A stretch of DNA of 64,000 nt from Bradyrhizobium sp. CB1650 (lineage in GTDB: Bacteria > Pseudomonadota > Alphaproteobacteria > Rhizobiales > Xanthobacteraceae). Location: NCBI RefSeq assembly GCF_029761915.1, contig NZ_CP121695.1:3997501-4061500 (forward strand), written 5' to 3'. The translations under genes and the position numbers were made by a program. Each line of letters starts with the position of its first letter. Position 1 is the first letter of the stretch. Below, one piece after another: positions 53,155 to 61,287 of this stretch. The notes beneath the pieces are model-generated. The model saw nothing but the letters and a program-made list of their open reading frames with translations. It made no database searches and had not been told where the DNA came from.

Positions 53155-53240
53155 GGGGGAGTGTCCCGAGTGGCAAAGGGAGCTGACTGTAAATCAGCCG
53201 CCTCATGGCTTCGAAGGTTCGAGTCCTTCCTCCCCCACCA
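53155..53240 (+). tRNA. tRNA-Tyr (anticodon GTA)
   Basis: An 86-base class II tRNA has acceptor GGGGGAG pairing with CTCCCCC. The anticodon loop is CTGTAAA, the long variable arm CGCCTCATGGCTTCG and the T loop GGTTCGAGTCC. CCA is encoded. Confidence 0.95.
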
Positions 53241-53415
53241 GCCTTCGCTCGCTTCGCGAGCTACGGCTCGGCAAGCCAGCACAGATGGCGATAACGCGAA
53301 GCTAGCGAAGGCTGCCGCGCCGTAGCCCGCTAGGGCGTAGGCGGGCTGTCGAACCGATACGGACGTTGCTATCATCCTCCGGTAACAGCTCGAAGCTTCG
53401 TGCGATCGCGGGGAC

Positions 53416-53664
53416 ATGTCGCGCATGTTCTATGTGTACATTCTCAGGAGCAAGAGCGATCCTGATCGCTACTATGTCGGTCTCACGTCCGATCTTCGTG
53501 CCCGCCTCAAAAAGCACAACGCTGGTGAAGTCTCTCACACATCAAAGTTCATGCCGTGGGAGCTCAAGAGGTATGTCGCGTTCTCGGACGAGCAGCAGGC
53601 CGTCGCCTTTGAGAAATATTTGAAGTCAGCATCCGGCCGCGCATTTGCTAAGAAGCGACTGTAA
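53416..53664 (+). CDS. GIY-YIG nuclease-domain protein
   Basis: This 82-residue protein consists of a small GIY-YIG fold: FYVYILRSKSDPDRYYVGLT (the Y-x-x-Y/VG motif with spacing 11), then LRARLKKHNAGEV (Arg and His) and FEKYLKSASGRAFAKKRL. It matches the UPF0213/YhbQ-like group of stand-alone predicted endonucleases of unknown role. It lies 175 bp after tRNA-Tyr; no mobile element is seen around it. Confidence 0.88.
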   Translation: MSRMFYVYILRSKSDPDRYYVGLTSDLRARLKKHNAGEVSHTSKFMPWELKRYVAFSDEQQAVAFEKYLKSASGRAFAKKRL

Positions 53665-53695
53665 AAGCCGCATCGAACTCGTCGCCCGCCCAGCA

Positions 53696-54727
53696 CTACC
53701 CCATCATGTCCCTGACCATCGGCACTACCTTGCGCCCGTAGAGCTCGATGCTGCGCAGCAGCTTGTCGTGCGGCAGCGGCCCGGCTGAATACTTGAACTG
53801 AAAGCGCGCGATGCCGAGCGCCTTGGCGGTCGCGGCGATCTTTCGCGCGACGGTCTCGGGCGAACCGACATAGAGCGAGCCGTGCTCGGCCTCACTCACG
53901 AACTCGTCGCGGCCCATCGGCGGCCAGCCGCGCTCCTTGCCAATGCGGTCGCGCATGGCCTTGTAGTCGGGCCACAGCTCCTCGCGCGCCTGTGCATCGG
54001 TTTCGGCGACATAGCCGGGTGAGTGCACGCCGATCGGCTTTGCCGGGCGGCCGAACTCCTTGAAGGCGCGGTGATAGAGCTCGACGTAAGGCGCAAAGCG
54101 TGTCGGATCGCCGCCGATGATCGCCAGCATCAGGGGCAGGTCGTAATGCGCGGCGCGCACCACCGATTGCGGGCTGCCGCCGACGCCGACCCAGGTCTTG
54201 AGCTGGCCGTTCGCAACCGGCGGATAGACGAGCTGATCCCTCAACGGCGGACGCAGCTTGCCTTCCCAGGTCACGGGCTTCTGCGACAAGAGCGCTGCGA
54301 ACAGGTCGAGCTTTTCCTCGAACAATGCCTCGTAAGCCCGCAGATCAAAGCCGAACAGGGGAAAGGATTCGGTGAACGAGCCGCGGCCGAGGATCACCTC
54401 GGCGCGCCCGTTGGAGAGTGCGTCGAGCGTGGCAAAGCGCTGGAAGACCCGGATGGGATCGTCCGAGCTCAACACCGTCACGGCCGAGCCGAGATGGATG
54501 CGCTTGGTGCGCGCCGCGATCGCGGCCAGCACGGTTTCAGGCGAAGAGATCGCGAAATCGGCGCGGTGATGCTCGCCGAGGCCGATGAAGTCGAGGCCGA
54601 GTTCGTCGGCCAGCACCGCCTCGTCAACGACGTTGCGGATCACCTGCGCGTGCGGAAGCATGGCGCCGGAGGCGCCCCTGGTGACATCGCCAAAGGTATC
54701 CAGTCCGAATTCAAGCGGTGCGGTCAT
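53696..54727 (-). CDS. LLM-class flavin-dependent oxidoreductase
   Basis: This 343-residue protein is a luciferase-like TIM barrel (MTAPLEFGLDTFGDV, LDFIGLGEHHRADFAISSPE, VTVLSSDDPIRVFQRFATLD, SNGRAEVILGRGSFTESFPL). The EHHR segment and the GRGS phosphate site belong to the F420/FMN luciferase-like monooxygenases. The substrate is unknown. GTG or ATG at 54727 fits the family start. Confidence 0.92.
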   Translation of the reverse strand: MTAPLEFGLDTFGDVTRGASGAMLPHAQVIRNVVDEAVLADELGLDFIGLGEHHRADFAISSPETVLAAIAARTKRIHLGSAVTVLSSDDPIRVFQRFATLDALSNGRAEVILGRGSFTESFPLFGFDLRAYEALFEEKLDLFAALLSQKPVTWEGKLRPPLRDQLVYPPVANGQLKTWVGVGGSPQSVVRAAHYDLPLMLAIIGGDPTRFAPYVELYHRAFKEFGRPAKPIGVHSPGYVAETDAQAREELWPDYKAMRDRIGKERGWPPMGRDEFVSEAEHGSLYVGSPETVARKIAATAKALGIARFQFKYSAGPLPHDKLLRSIELYGRKVVPMVRDMMG

Positions 54728-54826
54728 CGATCAGGTCTCTGTGGGGAGGATCGCCGAGACTTAAGGGACGGTCGCGACGTCACAAGGACGCTTTTCGGAA
54801 ATGCTCGGTTTCCGTTCTTTCAACGA

Positions 54827-56884
54827 CTACCGCCACATCCCTCGCATCCGCGCGCCGATGTCGATCTTCGGGCCTTGTGCCGCGGTGCGCGCCTGGCCTG
54901 TGGCGGCGCGCGGCCAGGCGGTGCGCTCGAACAGCGGGACCAGCGATTCCGGGATGAAGCGGGTGCGCGTGGCGTAGACGTGGCGATCGCCCTTGGCGGC
55001 TTGGCCGTGGGTGAAGAAGCGCTGCGGCACGACGAGGTGCAGGTCGTCCTTGGCGCGCGTCATCGCGACGTAGAGCAGACGGCGCTCCTCCTCGAGCTCG
55101 GCGCTGGTGCCGGCGCCGAGATCGGAGGGCATGCAGCCGTCCACGACGTTGAGCACGAACACCGATTTCCACTCCTGGCCCTTGGCGGAGTGGATGGTGG
55201 AGAGGATCAGATAGTCCTCGTCGCGCAAGGGCGGGCCGGCCTGGTCGGAGGTCGCATCCGGCGGATCGAGCGTGAGTTCGGTCAAAAATTTCTCGCGCGA
55301 GGCGTAGCCGCTCGCGATCTGCTCGAGCTGCATGAGGTCGGCGCGGCGGGTTTCGGAATCCTCGTGGATGCGATCGAGATGCGGCTCGTACCAGAGCCGC
55401 ACGCGCTCGAGATCCGCCGGCCATTCCGAATAGCGCAGGTTTTCGACCGTGCGGACGAAGTCGGTCCAGTCCGCGCCGGTGCGCGGCGGCACCGGGAGCT
55501 GGCCGAGTGCATGCAGCGGGTCGGTGCTCTCCGCCATCTGGTCGAGCACGCGCTGCGCGGTCGCGGGGCCGATGCCCGGTAACAGATGCAGGATGCGAAA
55601 GCCTGCGACGCGGTCGCGCGGGTTTTCGGCAAAGCGCAGCAGCGCCAGCACGTCCTTGACGTGCGCGGCGTCGAGGAATTTCAGCCCGCCGAACTTGACG
55701 AAGGGAATGTTGCGGCGGGTCAGCTCGATCTCGAGCGGACCGGAATGCGAGGAGGTGCGGAACAAGACCGCCTGGTGCTTGAGCAAAGCGCCTTGCTCGC
55801 GGTTGGCCAGCACCTCTTCGACGATGTAGCGGGCCTGGTCGGCCTCGTCATGTACGGTCACGAGCTGCGGCTTCTGCGAAGACGTGCGGTCGGTCCAGAG
55901 ATTCTTGGTGAAGCGTTCGCGGGCCAGGCCAATGACGCCGTTGGCTGCCGACAGCACGGCCTGCGTCGAGCGGTAGTTGCGGTCGAGCGTGATCATTTCC
56001 GCGCGGGGCGAGAAGCTCTGTGGAAACTCCAGGATGTTGCGGACGGTCGCGGCGCGGAACGAATAGATCGACTGGGCGTCGTCGCCGACAACTGTAAGCC
56101 CGCGGCCGTCAGGCTTCAGTGCCAAGAGGATCGAGGATTGCAGACGGTTGGTGTCCTGATATTCGTCGACCAGAACGTGATCGAAGCGGCCGCCGATTTC
56201 TTCGGCGACCAGCGCATCGCTCATCATCTGCGACCAGTAGAGCAGGAGGTCGTCATAGTCGAGCACGTGCTGGGCCTGCTTGGCGTCGACGTAGCCTGCG
56301 AACAGGCCCTTCAGCTCGGCCGCCCAGCCTGCGCACCAGGGATAGTGCTGGCCGAGCACCTTCTCGATCTCCATCTCCGCATTGACGCAGCGGGAGTAGA
56401 TCGAGAGGCACGTGCCCTTGGCCGGAAAGCGGCTCTCAGTCTTCGACAGGCCGCGCTCGTGCCGCACGAGATTCATCAGGTCGGCGGAGTCCTCGCGGTC
56501 GTGGATGGTGAAGGCGGGATCGACGCCGATCCGTTCGGCATATTCCCGCAAGAGCCGCGCGCCGATGCCGTGGAAGGTGCCGGCCCAGGTCAACGCATCG
56601 CGCATGATCGCGGCGTTGTTCTCGCCCAGCACTTTTCGGGCGATGCGTTCCACGCGGCCGGCCATCTCGGCCGCCGCGCGGCGCGAAAACGTCATCAGCA
56701 GGATGCGGCGCGGATCGGCGCCGGCGACGATCAGATGCGCGACGCGGTGGGCCAGCGTGTTGGTCTTGCCGGAGCCCGCGCCGGCAATGACCAGCAGGGG
56801 ACCGCCCACGGTCGCACCATCGGCCACGCCATGCTCGACGGCGCGGCGCTGCTCCGCATTGAGCGTGTCCAGATATGTCCTCAC
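54827..56884 (-). CDS. UvrD/PcrA-like superfamily 1 DNA helicase
   Basis: This 685-residue protein has all SF1A motifs: Q-motif LNAEQRRAVE, Walker A AGAGSGKT (34-41), DYDDLL, motif II LVDEYQDTN, motif III GDDAQSIYSFRAA, motif IV region LDRNYRST, motif V STIHSAKGQEW and motif VI LLYVAMTRAKDDL. It is a 3'-5' translocase and probably serves repair or restart as a second UvrD paralogue, somewhat shorter than UvrD. I chose the GTG at 56884 (VRTYLDTLN); the frame is open to 56935. Confidence 0.93.
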   Translation of the reverse strand: MRTYLDTLNAEQRRAVEHGVADGATVGGPLLVIAGAGSGKTNTLAHRVAHLIVAGADPRRILLMTFSRRAAAEMAGRVERIARKVLGENNAAIMRDALTWAGTFHGIGARLLREYAERIGVDPAFTIHDREDSADLMNLVRHERGLSKTESRFPAKGTCLSIYSRCVNAEMEIEKVLGQHYPWCAGWAAELKGLFAGYVDAKQAQHVLDYDDLLLYWSQMMSDALVAEEIGGRFDHVLVDEYQDTNRLQSSILLALKPDGRGLTVVGDDAQSIYSFRAATVRNILEFPQSFSPRAEMITLDRNYRSTQAVLSAANGVIGLARERFTKNLWTDRTSSQKPQLVTVHDEADQARYIVEEVLANREQGALLKHQAVLFRTSSHSGPLEIELTRRNIPFVKFGGLKFLDAAHVKDVLALLRFAENPRDRVAGFRILHLLPGIGPATAQRVLDQMAESTDPLHALGQLPVPPRTGADWTDFVRTVENLRYSEWPADLERVRLWYEPHLDRIHEDSETRRADLMQLEQIASGYASREKFLTELTLDPPDATSDQAGPPLRDEDYLILSTIHSAKGQEWKSVFVLNVVDGCMPSDLGAGTSAELEEERRLLYVAMTRAKDDLHLVVPQRFFTHGQAAKGDRHVYATRTRFIPESLVPLFERTAWPRAATGQARTAAQGPKIDIGARMRGMWR

Positions 56885-57012
56885 GAATCGCCCCGGTGAA
56901 AGCGCCAGACTCGGCGATCCCGCTCCGAATCGCAATGCGGCTGGACGGAACCGGAATTAGGACCTAGGGAAAAAAGCAGGCAGAAGTTCCAGCCCGAAAA
57001 GCGCATCCCGAC

Positions 57013-57603
57013 ATGACCGAGCTCAAGCCTGACCAGTTCGAGATGCGGCGGCTGGAGTCGCTCAGCAACACCATTTTCGGTGTCGCCATGACGCTCTTGG
57101 CCTATGACCTGCCCAAGGCTGCGGTGTTGACCAGCGCGCCGGGCTGGAGCGAGCTCTACCAAGCCTATTCCGGCAAGTTCGCCGGCTTCGCGCTCAGCTT
57201 CATGATCGCCGGCGTGTTCTGGATCAGCCATCACCGGCGGCTCGCGCGCCAGCCCGTCGGCAGCCGCGGCATGGTGATCCTCAATCTATTCTTCCTGCTC
57301 TCGATCGTGCTGCTGCCGGTGACCAACGGCCTCTACACCAACTACGGCACGAGCAGCGCGGTCGCCGTGCTCTACGGACTGGATCTGGCCGCGATCGCCG
57401 GCCTCAATGCCTGGCTGTGGTGGACGATATTGGGCGGCTGGCGCCGTGAAATCATGGCCTCGCTGTTTCCGCTGCTCGTGTTCGTGCCTGGTACGATCGT
57501 CGCGGCGGTCGCGCCGCGTGCCGCGCCGTTCGTGTGGTTCATCGCTTTCGGCGGGCTGCTGATCCAGCGCTTCTATACCGCACCGGCGGACCAGGATCCT
57601 TAA
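57013..57603 (+). CDS. TMEM175-like (DUF1211) membrane protein
   Basis: This 196-residue protein has about six hydrophobic helices. The first carries RRLESLSNTIFGVAMTLLAY, a variant of the RxxxFSD signature of TMEM175 potassium channels with the FSD changed to LSN. VFWISHHRRL and ILNLFFLLSIVLLPVTNGLY are typical following segments. Bacterial TMEM175 proteins are leak-type potassium channels; the altered signature makes channel activity uncertain. Confidence 0.85.
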   Translation: MTELKPDQFEMRRLESLSNTIFGVAMTLLAYDLPKAAVLTSAPGWSELYQAYSGKFAGFALSFMIAGVFWISHHRRLARQPVGSRGMVILNLFFLLSIVLLPVTNGLYTNYGTSSAVAVLYGLDLAAIAGLNAWLWWTILGGWRREIMASLFPLLVFVPGTIVAAVAPRAAPFVWFIAFGGLLIQRFYTAPADQDP

Positions 57604-57612
57604 GGCGTCGGA

Positions 57613-57993
57613 TCACCCTGGCGTCGCGCCGAACCCATCGGCGGGCAGGAAAAGCTTGATCGGGCGGATCTCGTAGACCGCGCTCGGATTGGCCTTGCGC
57701 AGCTCGCGCGCCGCGGCGATCGCGCCGTCCTCGCCGTCGAACTCCATGATGTACAAGCCGAGGAGCTGCTCCTTGGTTTCGGCGAAGGGCCCGTCGAGCA
57801 CGATTCCCGCGCCGGGCCCGCGCAGCGTGCGGGCCTTGCGGGTCTCGTCGAGCCGGGCGGCCGGCCCGAAATGGCCCTTGGCCCGCAACGGCGCCTGGAC
57901 GGCGCTCAAATTGGTCATGACGGTTGCGTCCTCATCCGGTGTCCAGGATAGGACCTCGTCTTCCACATGATAGGCCAGGATGGCGTAGAGCAT
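57613..57993 (-). CDS. YCII-related (DGPF) protein
   Basis: This protein is about 126 residues: MLYAILAYHVEDEVLSWTPD, the DGPF motif in VLDGPFAETKEQLLGLYIME and AIAAARELRKANPSAVYEIR. These small ferredoxin-like-fold proteins often accompany ECF sigma factors. None is seen within this window, so context gives no clue. The function is unknown. A start at 57999 is also possible. Confidence 0.88.
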   Translation of the reverse strand: MLYAILAYHVEDEVLSWTPDEDATVMTNLSAVQAPLRAKGHFGPAARLDETRKARTLRGPGAGIVLDGPFAETKEQLLGLYIMEFDGEDGAIAAARELRKANPSAVYEIRPIKLFLPADGFGATPG

Positions 57994-57999
57994 CGTCAC

Positions 58000-58464
58000 C
58001 TCGTTGGTTTTGGCTGCGCGCGCCCAAAGGACGTATCACTGCGGCCGCTGCCGACAATCCCGAAGCAGAAATATTGCGTCGCAGGGTGCTGATCGCCGCC
58101 GTCGCGCCGCGCGAAGCGCCTTCGCGATCTGAGCCGGATCGGCCAGCGGCCGCGCACCGCCCGAAAAAGATAAAGGCGCGGCGGGCAGTAGCCCGTCGCG
58201 CCCGATTTCTTGTCTCGCTGGTCCAGGGCTGAGAGCGCCCCGTGGCCAAGCCTCTACTCAAAGCTCAGCGGGCGATCCCAGCGAGGTGACAGCGCTTGAG
58301 ATAAGACACTGGATCACCTCCTTTCGTTGGTTTCGGGAGATTTCAATATAGGCGGCGGGGCCGCCGCTGTTAAGAGGCGGCCGCTCGGAGCGGGAACAAG
58401 CCCTGTTCGCAACGCCTTGAGAGCAGTTGAGACCGCCGCGCGGCCGTGTTAGGGAGCGACTTGC
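58000..58464. other. Intergenic stretch before tRNA-Gly
   Basis: No protein gene is supported in these 465 bases. Frames across it are short or antisense to the tRNA. No strong repeat is seen. Confidence 0.5.
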
Positions 58465-58538
58465 GCGGGTGTAGCTCAATGGTAGAGCAGCAGCCTTCCA
58501 AGCTGAATACGAGGGTTCGATTCCCTTCACCCGCTCCA
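58465..58538 (+). tRNA. tRNA-Gly (anticodon TCC)
   Basis: This 74-base cloverleaf has acceptor GCGGGTG pairing with CACCCGC, D arm GCTC..GAGC, anticodon loop CTTCCAA and T arm AGGGTTCGATTCCCT. CCA is encoded. The 45 bases from the anticodon to the 3' end are duplicated at 60824-60868. Confidence 0.95.
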
Positions 58539-58595
58539 ATGTTTTCAGTCACTTACGACACTCCCAATTTTTCATTCGGACAAGCGGGCCGCTGC

Positions 58596-59786
58596 TCATT
58601 CGGACAAACGTCCGTCTTTCGTTCGCACGGCGCGCCGCTTCTTGGTGCCGGTGATGATCTGCTTCGTGGTGCGCTTCACGTACTTCAGTAGCACCTTGAC
58701 CGTGTCTGGCGGCTGTGCGCCAGGATCTCGCGGTCGGTCAGCTCGGCTTCGCCGGTCTCGGTAAGGCCGCCGTGCCGGAATGACGTAAAAGTCCGGCTCG
58801 TCCGGCCGCGGCCATGTCGGCCATGGCCCCTTGTTTCCCCAATCCCTCCGCAGCATCAGGCCGCCGATGCGATCGCGCTTGAGGGCGTCGAGTTCGCGAT
58901 CAGTTCGGGATATAGCGGCACGCCGACATCGTCGAGTAACGGGATCCAACTCTCTGAGGCGGTCTTCTCGTCGACGACGCGAACCAGGTTGGGCTTATCC
59001 TTAGGCCTATAGCGCGAGACGTCGAACGTCGCAAAGATGTCCTCGACCCGCTGCAGCCACTCCCAGCCGATCAGCGCAGCGGTCGCGAGCGACGGCAAGC
59101 CAAGCTCCACCGCCTTGGTGCGGAACGTCCTTAGCTCCTCGTATGTCGCGGTCGGTGTCTGACGGTCGGAAGACTCCAGGCCCATCTTCGCGAACGGATT
59201 GACCAGCGGTATGGACCCGTCGACGACCTTCTTTGGATTGTGGCGCCTGCAGATGAACCATGCACGACGACAAGACTTCATCGCGTGGTTGACCGTGGTG
59301 CGCCGCGTTCGACGACATTGCCGTCACCGTCGGTTTTCACCACGACCAAAAGTTTGTCATAGAGCTCGTCGGCCAACGCGGTATCGATCGACATCAGGCG
59401 CCGCTGGCCCAGGCGCGTGCCATCCTTGAGGAGATAGCCACCGGCCAGCTTGAAGCCGACCTCGTGGTTGCGCTTCTGTTTAGGGGAAAGCGGCGATCGG
59501 CGCGGTATTCTGCAAACATCCAATCTAGCGTGCCAGGCTTTGCGACCGCCGGCGAACCGGCCGGCGCCTCGCCGCGCTTGCGCCAGGCATCGAACGCCGG
59601 AAGTAGGATCTTCTCGGCGCGCTCGACCGCGGCCGCGTAGTCGGCGCCGAGCGGGCTGTTCTCGACGGCGCAGCCCGCCTTCCTTGCCCATGACGGGACA
59701 TGGAAGAGGTAACCCCAGCCGCCGCCCTTGAGCGGCTTGCGCTCGACGTATCGCGGGAGGAGGAGGGCGGTGCGGGGCGGTTTCAT
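58596..59786 (-). pseudogene. Tyrosine recombinase/integrase with several frameshifts
   Basis: The N-terminus from the ATG at 59786 reads MKPPRTALLLPRYVERKPLK and GGGWGYLFHVPSWARKAGCA. The frame shifts after about residue 105 (FAEYRADRRF) into PLSPKQKRNHEVGFKLAGGY. It shifts again into KSCRRAWFICRRHNPKKVVD and EELRTFRTKAVELGLPSLAT, which holds the first catalytic-region Arg context (LIGWEWLQRVEDI). A further shift leads to ALKRDRIGGLMLRRDWGNKG and the end, KVLLKYVKRTTKQIITGTKK. The R-H-x-x-R box is lost. At least three frame changes show that the enzyme is dead. Confidence 0.8.
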
Positions 59787-59974
59787 AGAAGTTGTCGTAG
59801 ATCTGCGGAGGTCTCCTCGACGAGCCCACAGGCTACCTTGTCGGTGCCAATGTTGATCCGCACCATGCCATCGGTACCGATTTCGATATTCCGGACGGGG
59901 AGGCCGGTTGACTGGACGGACCTGATCGCGCGCGCGATCTCGCTCGGTTTGATACGCCAATTGCCTCGGCTCAT
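59783..59974 (-). CDS. Small protein upstream of the integrase
   Basis: This 63-residue protein reads MSRGNWRIKPSEIARAIRSV, QSTGLPVRNIEIGTDGMVRI and NIGTDKVACGLVEE. Its stop overlaps the integrase start (ATGA), so the two were translationally coupled. Small genes of this type often precede tyrosine integrases in rhizobial islands, as I remember. An accessory or excision role is possible but unproven. Confidence 0.65.
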   Translation of the reverse strand: MSRGNWRIKPSEIARAIRSVQSTGLPVRNIEIGTDGMVRINIGTDKVACGLVEETSADLRQLL

Positions 59975-60102
59975 GTCTAACCCTTTTCGTGCTGTAATGA
60001 CGGGTCCGCAGCAATGAATTTATGCTAATTAGGACGCTTGCAAGTTTTTAGGCTTGGGGAAAAGCAGCAAAGCGCAATCGCGCTCCTCACGGAGGAAATA
60101 CA

Positions 60103-60309
60103 ATGGCCGATGAACACCTCCAAGACATGAGAGAAGCGCGAAGGGCTCTCGTCGAGATGCGCCGCAATTGGGCGAAAGCCATCGCGGGCGACTACCAGCG
60201 CGGAAAGACCGAGGATGCGATCAAGGGCATTATCGAAGTCCAACAGGCGGTGGAGGCGATCGACCGCGCGATCGAGGACGAGGGCAAGTTGAAGAGCGAG
60301 GGCAGATAG
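60103..60309 (+). CDS. Small helical protein of unknown function
   Basis: This 68-residue protein begins MADEHLQDMREARRALVEMR and continues RNWAKAIAGDYQRGKTEDAI and KGIIEVQQAVEAIDRAIEDE, two charged amphipathic helices that may form a coiled coil. An ideal GGAGGAAAT site six bases before the ATG supports translation. It is cargo of the tRNA-Gly element. Confidence 0.65.
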   Translation: MADEHLQDMREARRALVEMRRNWAKAIAGDYQRGKTEDAIKGIIEVQQAVEAIDRAIEDEGKLKSEGR

Positions 60310-60447
60310 GAGAAAGCCCGCCGGCTGAGCGGCGGGCCCTCGACGTCGGTGACGACGGCGATCAGCGCGCGGCAACGCGCTCGGCGCCAGCAGCTTGACG
60401 AGACTCTAGAAGCGGCAGAACGTCCACCAAACAACCCGTCCTCAAGG

Positions 60448-60534
60448 TTAGAAATAGACCAGAGGCAGAAAGACGTATGTCCACCACGCGAAGCCGGCCA
60501 ATCCGGCCAGGACGAGCATATCCTCGTCGGTCAT
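60448..60534 (-). CDS. 28-residue membrane peptide
   Basis: The frame MTDEDMLVLAGLAGFAWWTY ends VFLPLVYF then stops. An acidic N-terminus is followed by one aromatic-rich transmembrane helix. GGAGA lies 6-10 bases before the ATG. It is short, but the pattern is that of a small membrane protein. Confidence 0.4.
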   Translation of the reverse strand: MTDEDMLVLAGLAGFAWWTYVFLPLVYF

Positions 60535-60823
60535 GGGGGATCTCCGAGAGCAGTTTCGATTACCCACCAACCAACGAGCGGCAGTGCGCGTTTCAATCGT
60601 GCATCAAATATCCTTCAAATGGGGGAACATTTTGCGCCGTCACCGTGCCGGTGACCGATCCGCGCCACGCACAGCTCCGCGCGGTGCTCGCGTGTTGGGT
60701 AAGGCTCTGGCCCGGTCCACTTGTGAATGCAAAGGGCCCGCTCGCGAATAGTCGTTATGGCTCAGTGCGGCGCTTAGCGCTGTTTTGTCCGAATGAGCAT
60801 TGAAAGCATTCAGCCTTCGGCAC

Positions 60824-60868
60824 CCTTCCAAGCTGAATACGAGGGTTCGATACCTTTCACCCGCTCGA
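60824..60868. repeat. Distal att copy of the tRNA-Gly 3' half
   Basis: These 45 bases match 58494-58538 with three differences, from the anticodon loop to the CCA end (CCA altered to CGA). They mark the far end of the decayed element. Confidence 0.9.
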
Positions 60869-61287
60869 ACGGCTCAGCGCATCAGACCTTGCTCCGCGAT
60901 CTCGCCGAGAGTGTCGCCGCGCTGATGCATGTGGCGACCTGGCCGTCGCTATTCTGCTCGCCATGACCGGATGTCTAACGCAAGTCGCCGATCCCGGAGC
61001 ATGATCGCGCTGACTGCAAGTGCGTGATGGACGTCGATCTGGCCGGCCTTTGCTGCGAGTTCACCCCCAGGACGCGAGCTCGACGACCTAACATGATGTT
61101 AGGTTTCTCGCATAACAGGGTAATTGTGTTAGTCCGCCGAAAGCCTATTGTCGCGCCGAACCAGACAGGTCTCGGCAGTCGAACAGGCGCGTGCGGAAAG
61201 TCCGCCGCGCGTTCGGACATTGCTGCCCAACATATCCATGAAGCCCGCTCACGGGACGCCAGCAAACAGGTCGGAGGAAACTTGCAG
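60869..61287. other. Upstream region of the MHS-BKACE operon
   Basis: These 419 bases hold no convincing gene. A perfect 8+1+8 palindrome lies at 61087-61103. The open frame of the transporter extends back to 61024, but the upstream part lacks coding character. Confidence 0.5.
61087..61103. promoter_or_regulatory. Operator-like palindrome
   Basis: CCTAACATGATGTTAGG is an 8-bp perfect inverted repeat with one central base, 185 bp upstream of the transporter start. Its size and symmetry suit a dimeric regulator of GntR, LacI or TetR type. No regulator gene is seen beside it, so the protein that binds it is unknown. Confidence 0.5.

Larger units (their letters stand above)
58539..60868. mobile_element. 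Decayed integrative element in tRNA-Gly(TCC)
   Basis: About 2.3 kb lies between the tRNA-Gly gene and a 45-bp partial copy of its 3' half at 60824-60868 (42 of 45 bases the same). It contains a frameshifted tyrosine integrase next to the tRNA, a small upstream gene coupled to it and one or two small genes. Everything else of the element has been deleted. Confidence 0.85.

Noticed and set aside
54023..55582. 519-codon plus-strand frame, with a further 437-codon frame at 55586-56899
   Set aside because: Both are antisense to the LLM oxidoreductase and helicase genes, which have full sets of motifs.
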